A DNA stretch of 64,000 bases from Clostridiales bacterium (GTDB lineage: Bacteria; Bacillota; Clostridia; Christensenellales; UBA3700): NCBI GenBank assembly GCA_014799645.1, contig JAAVHQ010000004.1, positions 1 to 64,000 on the forward strand. Direction: 5' to 3'. The notes below the pieces were generated by a model that made no database searches, was not told the origin of the DNA, and was given only the letters and a program-made list of their open reading frames with translations. The position numbers and the translations under genes are program-made. Positions 6,656-13,930 of the stretch are shown one piece after another; within the stretch, counting starts at the first letter, position 1; each line of letters begins with the position of its first letter.

Positions 6656-8617
6656 ATGGACATTTTTGAAAAGGTCAAAGAGCAAACGAACATAGCCGAT
6701 GTAGTAGAGAGTTTCGGCGTACAACTTAATAACAAGGATAAAGGTCTATGCCCTTTTCATAACGAGAAGACGCCGTCATTTTCCGTGGACCGCAAGAGCA
6801 ATATTTTCAAGTGCTTTGGCTGTGGAGAAACGGGCGACGCTATAGCGTTTGTGTCGAAGATAAAGAACATAGAGCCGTTGAACGCGGCGAAATGCATTGC
6901 GGATATGTATCGCCTAGACTTGGGAGACTGCCCAAATCGTGTGAGTATCAAAGACTATCTCAAGGCGTGTATACGCGACGTAGAGAAAACGGACTACTTT
7001 GCCAAACGCGGAATTGCTGCCGCCACGGTCAAAAAATATTGTTTGGGGTATGATGTAAAGCGGAACGCAATCGTCTTGCCGTATTCGAGCGAATTGAGAT
7101 ACTACCAAACAAGAAGCATTGTCGACAAGAAGTTCTTCAAGCCTACGACCGAAGAAGCGGGAGCGGAGCCGCTGTTCAACCGCAACGCATTATGGGGAGC
7201 AAGCAAAGAGCCAGTCTTCATTGTGGAGAGTCCTTTGTGCGCTTTATCCGTAATGCAATGCGGAAGTCCCGCCGTATCGTTGTGCGGAGTAGGTGGAACG
7301 AACAAACTTGTCAAAGAAGTCAAAGACAAGAAGCCAAACGCTCCGCTCGTGCTGTGCTTGGACAACGATGAGCCAGGCAAGAAAGCGTCAAAGAGTTTGG
7401 CGGACGAATTGTCGAAGCTCAAAGTACCTTACATAGTTTACAACATAGCGGGAGAAAAGAAAGATCCAAACGAATTGCTGATGGAAGATGCAAAGGCTCT
7501 TGCAAGCAACGTGCAGTTGGCGAAGAAGGAAGTCAAGAAGTTCTACAAGCGAGGCGTAGGGAGCATAGTCGCAAGCGATCTTCTCACGGCTGAGTTCGAT
7601 CCACCAGAGTGGCTTATCCCAGACGTGTTGCCTCAAGGACTCGCAATTTTGTGTGCCTCTTCCAAGGTCGGAAAGTCTTGGATGGCAATGCAAATGTGCC
7701 TTGCGGTAAGTCGTGGCAAAGAGTTCCTAGACTACGTGACGAATCAAGCGGGATGTTTGTACCTTGCATTGGAAGACGGAGTATACCGCTTGCAAGACAG
7801 ATTGAAAAAACTTCTTTGCAAAGAGAAATCGCCAGACAACTTTTATTTATCTGTAAAGGCTGACGTATTGGACGGTGGACTTATTAAGCAACTTGACGAA
7901 GAGTTCGAAGAACATCCCGACATTAAGCTCATTATCATAGACACATTGCAAAAGGTACGCGGTTCGGTAAAGCGAAATGAGATAGCCTACGCAACGGATT
8001 ACAGAGAACTCGGCGCTTTGAAAGAGTACGCTGACAAACGAAAAGTGTGTATCTTCTTGATCCATCACCTTCGCAAGATGGCTGACGAGAACGACGTGTT
8101 CAATATGATATCGGGAAGTAACGGTATCATGGGCGTGTGCGACACGATATACATTATCTACAAGAAAAAGCGTCAAGACGAGAATGCAACAATGTTCATG
8201 ACAGGGCGTGACATTAAACAGCAAGACATTGTCGTGCATTTCAATGAATCGAAGTATCGTTGGGAGTTGGTCGGCAGCGCCGAAGACGAAGAACGCAAAC
8301 GCAAGAAACGTGAGTACGAAAACAATCCTCTTGTCATTACGATAAAAGAGATATTGAAGAATCCGCCGTATGCTTGGAAGGGAACTGCGTCCGACATGCT
8401 AAAAGCAATTTACGACGTTACAGGGCAACCGTGTCCTATGGACACGAGAGCGTTGGGCAAAGCCATTACGGACGTGAAAACTCAACTCTACTATGACGGC
8501 ATAGAACACAATATGAAGCGCAACGGACAGAGCAGGACGCATTATTTCAGCAAGAGACAGAAGTATATGCAATATGCTCAAAGGTCATTTTTAGACAATG
8601 AGAATGACGAAGAGTGA
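6656..8617 (+). CDS. Phage primase-helicase (CHC2 zinc finger, Toprim, RecA-like ATPase)
   Basis: A 653-residue multidomain replication enzyme. The ATG at 6656 is preferred because GAGGTGG lies just upstream; an in-frame GTG at 6650 overlaps that site. Domains: CHC2 zinc finger with CPFHNEKTPSF and FKCFGCGETGD (about 32-62), a Toprim domain with FIVESPLCALS and the metal motif CLDNDEPGKKA (about 185-240), and a RepA/AAA_25-like ATPase with Walker A ASSKVGKSW and Walker B LIIIDTLQK (about 330-420). The last 100 residues are basic. It should unwind DNA and lay primers at the phage origin. Repeats resembling an origin start 40 bases downstream. Confidence 0.9.
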   Translation: MDIFEKVKEQTNIADVVESFGVQLNNKDKGLCPFHNEKTPSFSVDRKSNIFKCFGCGETGDAIAFVSKIKNIEPLNAAKCIADMYRLDLGDCPNRVSIKDYLKACIRDVEKTDYFAKRGIAAATVKKYCLGYDVKRNAIVLPYSSELRYYQTRSIVDKKFFKPTTEEAGAEPLFNRNALWGASKEPVFIVESPLCALSVMQCGSPAVSLCGVGGTNKLVKEVKDKKPNAPLVLCLDNDEPGKKASKSLADELSKLKVPYIVYNIAGEKKDPNELLMEDAKALASNVQLAKKEVKKFYKRGVGSIVASDLLTAEFDPPEWLIPDVLPQGLAILCASSKVGKSWMAMQMCLAVSRGKEFLDYVTNQAGCLYLALEDGVYRLQDRLKKLLCKEKSPDNFYLSVKADVLDGGLIKQLDEEFEEHPDIKLIIIDTLQKVRGSVKRNEIAYATDYRELGALKEYADKRKVCIFLIHHLRKMADENDVFNMISGSNGIMGVCDTIYIIYKKKRQDENATMFMTGRDIKQQDIVVHFNESKYRWELVGSAEDEERKRKKREYENNPLVITIKEILKNPPYAWKGTASDMLKAIYDVTGQPCPMDTRALGKAITDVKTQLYYDGIEHNMKRNGQSRTHYFSKRQKYMQYAQRSFLDNENDEE

Positions 8618-8656
8618 CATGAGAACAGGGAAAATATCCCCTTATAATAACTATAT

Positions 8657-8769
8657 GTCACTATGTCACACACGTCACAAAACGTCAGAAAATACCAATT
8701 ACAGAAGAGAGATATATGTCACTATGTAAATTAGTGTAGTAGTGACATATGTGACATGTATGACGTGAG
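8657..8769. repeat. GTCAC iterons and inverted repeat, candidate phage replication origin
   Basis: GTCAC occurs at 8657, 8665, 8674 (GTCAG at 8684) and 8718, then in inverse orientation as GTGAC at 8742 and 8751 and GTGAG at 8765. ATATGTCACTA (8714-8724) and TAGTGACATAT (8740-8750) are a perfect 11-bp inverted repeat 15 bases apart. The gap lies between the primase and a nuclease gene, where an origin would be expected, but an operator cluster is equally possible. Confidence 0.5.
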
Positions 8770-8787
8770 TATTTATATAGGGCAAAT

Positions 8788-9075
8788 ATGAAAGAGAGAG
8801 ATTTGGTACGAAAGATAAGCGAGTACCTGAAAAAGGTTCAAGGCTTATTCTATTGGAAAGAACACGGCGGACAATACGGAACGGCAGGCATTCCTGATAT
8901 TATAGTCTGCTATAAGGGAAGATTTATCGCATTCGAATGCAAAGTGGGAAATAACAAGCCGACCGTACTGCAAGAGATGACGATAAAACAAATATCCAAA
9001 GCGGGCGGATACGCCACGATAGTAAGAAGTCTTGAAGAGGTAAAAGAAGCAATAGAGGCAATAGGCAGGGAGTAA
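8788..9075 (+). CDS. VRR-NUC domain nuclease
   Basis: A 95-residue stand-alone VRR-NUC protein of the PD-(D/E)XK fold. The core is visible: an N-terminal helix with E3, the motif GIPDIIVCYKGRFIAFECKVG (PD, then ExK), and a C-terminal helix with the conserved glutamine region. Such small enzymes are common in phage replication modules and probably resolve or nick branched DNA. It starts after the repeat block at 8657-8769 and stops 2 bases before the next gene. Confidence 0.9.
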   Translation: MKERDLVRKISEYLKKVQGLFYWKEHGGQYGTAGIPDIIVCYKGRFIAFECKVGNNKPTVLQEMTIKQISKAGGYATIVRSLEEVKEAIEAIGRE

Positions 9076-9077
9076 GA

Positions 9078-9665
9078 ATGGCAACGGATAGAGTAATCAA
9101 CAAAGTGCTGATAACGGAAGAAGCCGAATTCGACTATGAAATAATGTTTGGTCGGCAGATACCTAAAGCAGACATAAAGCAAGAATCCGAAACTTATATA
9201 GACAACAGAATAGGCAAAGGCAACTTGCAAGGTTACTATATCCGCGCCAAGTATTATGACGAAACTGCCGACCAGATGCTGATGCTGTTTTTCTATAAGG
9301 GGAAAAAACTCTGCAGAATGCAGTTGTGGGAACTTGTCGGTATATGCCAAGCTGCCGCCTGGGATGAAGAATTGGAAGAAAGCGGAAGAATAAGAGCTTG
9401 GCTTACAAGCAAGTTGAATCCCCAAGAAAGTATAGATTGGGTATTGAATTTAAGAGAAGCCGAAAGGCGTGGAGTAATGGGCGGTATGCCAACATATAGA
9501 CTTATAGGATTATCTAGGGAGGCGGAGAATGCAATATACAACGGAACAGATACTGAAATACTTGAAAGATTATCACATATACAAAGGAAAGGTGGAGATT
9601 GGAGTGGCTACCGAAAGTATCTGCCAAGACGTAGAAAGATTGGAAAAAGCAATAAGCGTCCTTGA
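9078..9665 (+). CDS. Phage protein of unknown function
   Basis: A 195-residue protein with AGGGAG ahead of its ATG. It is mixed alpha/beta, with an acidic N-terminal half and a strongly basic end (RRRKIGKSNKRP). I do not recognise it. The last 137 bases overlap the following regulator gene in another frame; both frames keep sensible protein sequence, so the overlap seems real, although the C-terminal 45 residues may be an extension gained by loss of an earlier stop. It lies in the early-to-late transition block. Confidence 0.55.
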   Translation: MATDRVINKVLITEEAEFDYEIMFGRQIPKADIKQESETYIDNRIGKGNLQGYYIRAKYYDETADQMLMLFFYKGKKLCRMQLWELVGICQAAAWDEELEESGRIRAWLTSKLNPQESIDWVLNLREAERRGVMGGMPTYRLIGLSREAENAIYNGTDTEILERLSHIQRKGGDWSGYRKYLPRRRKIGKSNKRP

Positions 9666-9813
9666 CGAAATGAGTTACGGGATAATCTCCGATAGATACC
9701 TTGACAAGTTACCTGCCGAAAAGATTGCAAGAAAGTACGGATACCATAGAAACGGAATCCTATATAAGTCCAAATGCATAATAAAAAACCTTGCCCAGAT
9801 AATGAGCGACTAA
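9529..9813 (+). CDS. ArpU/sigma-70 region 4-like late-gene regulator
   Basis: A 94-residue helical protein with GGGAGG ahead of the ATG. The C-terminal half (ISDRYLDKLPAEKIARKYGY then SKCIIKNLAQIM) has the shape of a sigma region 4 helix-turn-helix as in ArpU-type phage regulators, which sit just before the packaging genes and switch on late transcription. Directly downstream (9819-9868) are three TGTGCAAA boxes at exact 21-bp intervals and a TATAAT, plausible binding sites for this protein. It overlaps the preceding gene by 137 bases in a different frame. Confidence 0.65.
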   Translation: MQYTTEQILKYLKDYHIYKGKVEIGVATESICQDVERLEKAISVLDEMSYGIISDRYLDKLPAEKIARKYGYHRNGILYKSKCIIKNLAQIMSD

Positions 9814-9817
9814 AAGT

Positions 9818-9882
9818 TTGTGCAAATCTGTGCGTGTACTGTGCAAAATTGTATCGAAATTGTGCAAACCATACGCTATAAT
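9818..9882 (+). promoter_or_regulatory. Putative activator-dependent late promoter with three 21-bp-spaced boxes
   Basis: TGTGCAAA is found at 9819-9826, 9840-9847 and 9861-9868, each 21 bp apart (two helical turns), followed by TATAAT at 9877-9882 with no recognisable -35 hexamer. This is the layout of a promoter whose -35 contact is replaced by a bound activator. Confidence 0.6.
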
Positions 9883-9901
9883 AAAAGTGAGGGGAAGAGA
9901 A

Positions 9902-10261
9902 ATGCCAAGAAAACCAAAGAGACCATGCAGTTATCCAGGCTGTCCTAAACTTGTAGATGGACAATATTGTGAAGAGCATAAGAAGTTAACCGATAGCCAA
10001 TATAACAAATACGGTAGAGATGATTTCACAAAGTATTTTTATAAGACACCCGAATGGAGATACGCAAGAAAGAAACAATTGGATACTCATCCATTTTGTG
10101 AGAAATGCCTAAAAGAAGGCAAGCGAACAAAAGCAACTATGGTAGACCATATAGTCCCCATAAAGCAAGGCGGAGATAAATTCGCACCTAGTAACTTACA
10201 AAGCCTGTGTTGGAGTTGCCACAGCAGGAAGTCTGTGCTAGAAGGTAGTAGATGGCATTAA
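9902..10261 (+). CDS. HNH endonuclease of the packaging module
   Basis: A 119-residue HNH nuclease. ATG 9902 follows GAGGGGAAGAG; an upstream GTG at 9818 would run through the promoter boxes and is not used. Two zinc-binding pairs are visible (CSYPGC near the start and CEKC/CWSC), with the catalytic core VDHIVPIKQGGDKFAPSNLQ and the final NLQSLCWSCHSRKS. HNH proteins beside the terminase genes of HK97-type phages stimulate terminase cleavage of concatemers. Here the terminase small subunit is 1.3 kb away, separated by a minus-strand insertion and a cos-like region. Confidence 0.9.
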   Translation: MPRKPKRPCSYPGCPKLVDGQYCEEHKKLTDSQYNKYGRDDFTKYFYKTPEWRYARKKQLDTHPFCEKCLKEGKRTKATMVDHIVPIKQGGDKFAPSNLQSLCWSCHSRKSVLEGSRWH

Positions 10262-10270
10262 GACCATTAC

Positions 10271-10411
10271 TTACCATTCGCAATCACAATCTCCACACCA
10301 ATGGATACCAGATTCGGCATCAAAGTAGGTGTTATAGCATCCACATTGAGGACATTTGCCACCATAGGGTTTGTAATCCATACGGTATTTTTCTTTAAGA
10401 AGTGAAAACAT
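10271..10411 (-). CDS. Small zinc-ribbon protein on the minus strand
   Basis: A 46-residue frame from the ATG at 10411 (minus) to a stop at 10271-10273. It has a textbook AAAGGAGGT ribosome site and a consensus promoter at 10433-10461. Two cysteine pairs (CPQCGC and CGDCDC) make a zinc ribbon. It opposes the phage transcription direction and is a short moron-like gene; the function is unknown. Confidence 0.6.
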   Translation of the reverse strand: MFSLLKEKYRMDYKPYGGKCPQCGCYNTYFDAESGIHWCGDCDCEW

Positions 10412-10432
10412 AAAAATACCTCCTTTTGTATA

Positions 10433-10461
10433 ATTATAATACACTAAGGTAGGAAAGTCAA
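10433..10461 (-). promoter_or_regulatory. Consensus promoter for the minus-strand zinc-ribbon gene
   Basis: On the minus strand TTGACT (plus 10456-10461) and TATAAT (plus 10433-10438) are exactly 17 bases apart, 22 bases upstream of the start codon at 10411. Confidence 0.8.
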
Positions 10462-10487
10462 TATGGCAATCAATTCGCAGAAGTGAT

Positions 10488-11267
10488 TCAATAAACGATT
10501 AGGTCATTTATGTTGACTCCTTCGAAAGAAAAAAACAACTCCATAGGCTTAAGAAAAAGGGAAGAGATTCTAATAGTTTCTATTTGGCCATAAGTGTAAT
10601 TTCTAAAGGATGATATATCATACAACTTTGTTGACAAAACGGAAGAAGGCGAAAGATTTAAAATAAAGCCAAAAGGCGGAGAGATAAATTCGGCTACAGT
10701 AAGATGCGTTATAGTATCTATTTTTGTATAGGTAATAGCGGTAGTATGTCTGGAACAACTATCAATAGGAACAAGGTACATATAGATATTAAAATCTTTT
10801 CCTTTCGGAGTAGATGTTGTTTTATCCAATACAAAATCACCCAAGCCAAGCATCGAAACGGTTTCGGGCTCTAACACGCTACAAAAAATAGATGCAACTT
10901 GTTTATAAAAATTTAATGGTCTAATAGTGCAATCGAATTCTATTATGGTATTTATCTTTTTAGAGTCTATTGCTTTTAATGCTGAAACCATCGATTTGGA
11001 GAAATCAGTATAGGAACGCACATAGTATGAGCCCATAGTATTATTGCAATTCTCACAAATGGTGGCGAGCTGATAACCACCTTGTGATTGAGAATATTTG
11101 CAAGAGGTCAATGGCTGTTTTCCTGAAAGATACGCTTGCAAGAGATCGTCATGGTCGTAACATTTAATATTGCCTTTATTACCTGTCGAACGTGGTGGTA
11201 AATGCTCAAATGTTAATTCTTTTGTTTGACCGCAAATATGGCAGATGCCTATTGGTTTTTTATTCAT
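10488..11267 (-). CDS. HNH-like zinc protein, minus-strand moron
   Basis: A 259-residue protein. The N-terminus has CHICG, then FEHLPPRS and, after a variable stretch, CENCNN, which is the layout of HNH-type proteins with a degenerate EHxPPRS core. The remaining 180 residues are beta-rich and unrecognised. The gene has its own consensus promoter (11285-11313) and GGAGG site and is transcribed against the phage operons, so it should be expressed in the lysogen. That is typical of morons, which often protect the host against other phages, but the function is not shown by sequence. Its AT-rich codon use differs from the terminase genes. Confidence 0.5.
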   Translation of the reverse strand: MNKKPIGICHICGQTKELTFEHLPPRSTGNKGNIKCYDHDDLLQAYLSGKQPLTSCKYSQSQGGYQLATICENCNNTMGSYYVRSYTDFSKSMVSALKAIDSKKINTIIEFDCTIRPLNFYKQVASIFCSVLEPETVSMLGLGDFVLDKTTSTPKGKDFNIYMYLVPIDSCSRHTTAITYTKIDTITHLTVAEFISPPFGFILNLSPSSVLSTKLYDISSFRNYTYGQIETIRISSLFLKPMELFFSFEGVNINDLIVY

Positions 11268-11284
11268 AGGTGTCCTCCAAAACT

Positions 11285-11313
11285 ATTATACCATAGTTAG
11301 GAGCGTACTGCAA
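11285..11313 (-). promoter_or_regulatory. Consensus promoter for the minus-strand HNH-like moron
   Basis: On the minus strand TTGCAG (plus 11308-11313) and TATAAT (plus 11285-11290) have a 17-base spacer, and TCCTCC at 11273-11278 (plus) gives the GGAGGA ribosome site before the ATG at 11267. Confidence 0.75.
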
Positions 11314-11360
11314 ATGCCTAATGAAGAATAACAAGAGAGCGAACTTGCGTCCACGCTTGT

Positions 11361-11440
11361 ACGGGTAGGGGGAGTCGAATCTCTGGGGATTTTACGCCCA
11401 AGAGCGGGGCCGCAGTCAAACGCGAATTTTCGCAAAATCA
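11361..11440. other. GC-rich cos/pac-like region upstream of terS
   Basis: Within the 301-base gap 11268-11568 this stretch is much more GC-rich than its surroundings and contains a GCGAA/TTCGC hairpin (11422-11433). Similar GC-rich blocks with GTCGAATCTCT-like text recur just ahead of the terminase small subunit in Bacillota HK97-type phages and are likely cohesive-end or packaging sites. Many AATCAAA-type repeats follow to 11560. Assignment by position and memory of the pattern only. Confidence 0.4.
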
Positions 11441-11485
11441 AAAATCAAACGTAAAAATCAAACAATCAAAATTCTTTAACAAAGT

Positions 11486-11513
11486 TAAAGGGGCGGGAAA
11501 CCGCTCCTTTTTG
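11486..11513 (+). terminator. Terminator upstream of terS
   Basis: AAGGGGCGG and CCGCTCCTT form a 9-bp stem (one G-T) with a GAAA loop, followed by a T-run at 11508-11512. Confidence 0.7.
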
Positions 11514-11568
11514 ATTTCAAAGCGAAATCAAAATAAATCAAATATTCAAAAAATCAAAAGGAGGAATT

Positions 11569-12066
11569 ATGGCAAGCGGAGGAGCAAGAGCGGGAGCAGG
11601 TAGACCGAAGAAAGCCGCAACCCAGAAGATGCTTGAAGGCAACCCAGGCAGGCGTCCCGTCGAAGTCGTAAACTTCGGAGCGGAAGGCGTAGAACTGCCA
11701 AGTGAGCCGCCTACCTATTTATCGGATAAGGCAAAAGACATATACCGCACGGTGTACACATGGCTCAAAGGCATAGGGTGTACTTCGGGCATACTTCCAT
11801 ACAACTTGGAAGAGTATGCGTTTTGCAAGGCTAGGTGGCTTGAATGCGAAGAGATGAACACCAAACACGGACTGCTCGTAAAAGATCCAACAAACGGCAA
11901 AGCAATGCCGTCCCCATTTGTGGCAATGGCACAGCAATACTTAAAGCAGACCAATGACGTATGGGGAAAGATTTATCTCGTAGTACGCGAGAGCAAATTG
12001 TCGAAGTGGGATGAGAAAAATCCCAATGACGATATTATGGAAAAATTGTTGGGAGGTGGAACTTAA
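11569..12066 (+). CDS. Terminase small subunit, P27 family
   Basis: A 165-residue P27-family small terminase. The N-terminus GGARAGAGRPKK and GNPGRRP are family signatures, followed by a conserved helical core ending in SKWDEKNPNDD. It recognises the packaging site and loads the large subunit on phage DNA. AAAGGAGG precedes the ATG. Its usual partner, the large subunit, normally follows directly; here five kilobases of cargo genes lie between (large subunit at 17130). The stop codon overlaps the next start by one base. Confidence 0.9.
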   Translation: MASGGARAGAGRPKKAATQKMLEGNPGRRPVEVVNFGAEGVELPSEPPTYLSDKAKDIYRTVYTWLKGIGCTSGILPYNLEEYAFCKARWLECEEMNTKHGLLVKDPTNGKAMPSPFVAMAQQYLKQTNDVWGKIYLVVRESKLSKWDEKNPNDDIMEKLLGGGT

Positions 12067-13922
12067 TGGAATACACAGAACGAAGTACATTGCGACTTAT
12101 TGAATTGTTCGCAGGTATTGGCAGTCAAACGCAGGCTTTGACAAATATCGGTGTGCCGCACGAAGTGGTGGCGATATCCGAAATAGACAAGTATGCTATT
12201 AAGAGTTACGAGGCAATGCACGGACCAGTCAATAACCTGGGAGATATAAGAGCAATCAAGGAATTGCCGAGCGCGGATATGTGGACATATTCTTTTCCTT
12301 GTCAGGATATCAGTGTAGCGGGCAAAGGCGCAGGTATAAAGGAAGGTACAAGGAGCGGACTGCTGATGGAAGTAGAGAGGCTCTTGAGAACCGCAGCCGA
12401 AACCGCTACACTGCCTAAATACTTATTACTTGAAAACGTGAAGAACCTTGTGAGTAAGAAATTTAAAGCCGACTTTGACCGTTGGCTTTCTTTTTTGTCT
12501 TCGCTTGGGTACACGAACTATTGGCAAATACTCAACGCCAAAGATTACGGAATACCGCAGAACAGAGAGCGAGTATTTTGCGTGTCGATATTAGGCGAGC
12601 ATAAGCCTTACGTATTCCCAGAAAAGCAGGAATTGAAACTGCGACTCAAAGATATGATAGACGCAGTAGTCGATGAAAAATACTACTTGAAAGAAAGTAC
12701 GATTCGCAGTATTTTGCGGTCGACATTCAATTCGCGTCGTACTAGTATAAAGTCAAGCGAAGGAGTGGCTAGTACGTTGTTGGCGAGAGATTGGCGTGGA
12801 CCTCAATGCGTTCAAGTTGGAGAAGTAGTCGGCGAAAAATGGGATAAGATGCACGATATAAGCAAACGTGTATACGAGCCAAGCGGAATATCTCCAACGA
12901 TACATTGCGCAGGCGGTGGAAATACCGAGCCTAAAATTGCGGAGAACTTTGTTCTTGGCGGTTTGCAAAAACACCAAACACCGAGAACCGACGGCATAAG
13001 CCCGGCGCTTACTGAGGCAATGGGAAAAGGTGGCGGTCAAACTCCAATTATTATCGACACCAAAGAAACGGGCGAAGAGCGGTTCTTCAAGCAAGCAGTA
13101 GAGGCTGTATTGGAAAACGAATGCGGAGTCGGAGATACGGTAGACGCATTTAACAAGAAAGTCAACCGCAGCGGAGTATGTCCGACGATTACAACTCGCC
13201 CAGAAGGATTCAAGACGGCAATATTGCCAATAGTGGAAGATAAGACGGACAATCCGATCATTGTGGCAATGAGAGGTCGCAACCCAGACTATCCGTCGGA
13301 TAGAACACCAGGCAAGCACTTGGAACAAAGACTTGAACCTAACGAAAACGGATTATGCAACACGTTGACTTCGGTACAAAAAGACAACCTTGTATTGGAG
13401 AACAAGAGAGGCTCGAAAGAGTATGTTGCTCGAAGATATAGGGAATTCATAGAAGTACACGGGTATATGCCAAAGAACTTCGTTGCCTATAACAAAACGG
13501 AAGTAAAGGACATTGCTCCGACGCTTACCGGGCAGTGTTCTTGTCCAAGCGGTAGTTCGGCAGTTTTGATGATGGAAGAGCCGATACAAATCAAAGTCGC
13601 AACAAAGCAAGGATACGAGGAAGCGGAGAAAGGAGATTATGTGAACATAACCTATCCAGGAAGTAACACCAAGCGCGGACGTGTTGGTAAGGGCATAGCT
13701 CATACGCTTACTTGTGGAGACGGCAACGCAGTAATTACGGAAAACATAAGAATCCGCAAGCTCACGCCGAAAGAGTGCTTGAGACTTATGGGATGGAAAG
13801 ACGAGCAAATCAATAAAATCCAGGCGGCAAAGATTAGCGGTACACAACAGTACAGGCAAGCGGGAAACGGCATAGTAGTACAGGTCTTGGAGGCAATATT
13901 CAAGGCTTTATTTTTTTGTTAG
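12066..13922 (+). CDS. C5-cytosine DNA methyltransferase with expanded repeat-rich variable region
   Basis: A 618-residue phage Dcm-type enzyme. Motifs: I FAGIG (15-19), IV PCQ with catalytic Cys79, VI ENV (123-125), VIII QNRERV (165-170), IX RKLTPKECLRLMGW (564-577) and X QYRQAGNG (595-602). Between VIII and IX the region is about 390 residues, far longer than usual, and holds seven copies of a G-(I/V/L)-x-P-T-(L/I)-T-like unit at about 233, 274, 310, 370, 429, 482 and 543. Each copy is followed by a short variable loop, as if several target-recognition elements were strung together. It probably protects phage DNA from host restriction. The adjacent metK may supply the methyl donor. Confidence 0.9.
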   Translation: MEYTERSTLRLIELFAGIGSQTQALTNIGVPHEVVAISEIDKYAIKSYEAMHGPVNNLGDIRAIKELPSADMWTYSFPCQDISVAGKGAGIKEGTRSGLLMEVERLLRTAAETATLPKYLLLENVKNLVSKKFKADFDRWLSFLSSLGYTNYWQILNAKDYGIPQNRERVFCVSILGEHKPYVFPEKQELKLRLKDMIDAVVDEKYYLKESTIRSILRSTFNSRRTSIKSSEGVASTLLARDWRGPQCVQVGEVVGEKWDKMHDISKRVYEPSGISPTIHCAGGGNTEPKIAENFVLGGLQKHQTPRTDGISPALTEAMGKGGGQTPIIIDTKETGEERFFKQAVEAVLENECGVGDTVDAFNKKVNRSGVCPTITTRPEGFKTAILPIVEDKTDNPIIVAMRGRNPDYPSDRTPGKHLEQRLEPNENGLCNTLTSVQKDNLVLENKRGSKEYVARRYREFIEVHGYMPKNFVAYNKTEVKDIAPTLTGQCSCPSGSSAVLMMEEPIQIKVATKQGYEEAEKGDYVNITYPGSNTKRGRVGKGIAHTLTCGDGNAVITENIRIRKLTPKECLRLMGWKDEQINKIQAAKISGTQQYRQAGNGIVVQVLEAIFKALFFC

Positions 13923-13930
13923 GAGGAAAG

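Noticed and set aside
8641..8770. CRISPR-like array
   Set aside because: Repeat units are only 5-11 bases, in both orientations, with no spacer regularity. No cas genes are in the window.
9818..9901. Upstream GTG extension of the HNH nuclease gene
   Set aside because: It would translate through the TGTGCAAA boxes and TATAAT; ATG 9902 has a good ribosome site.
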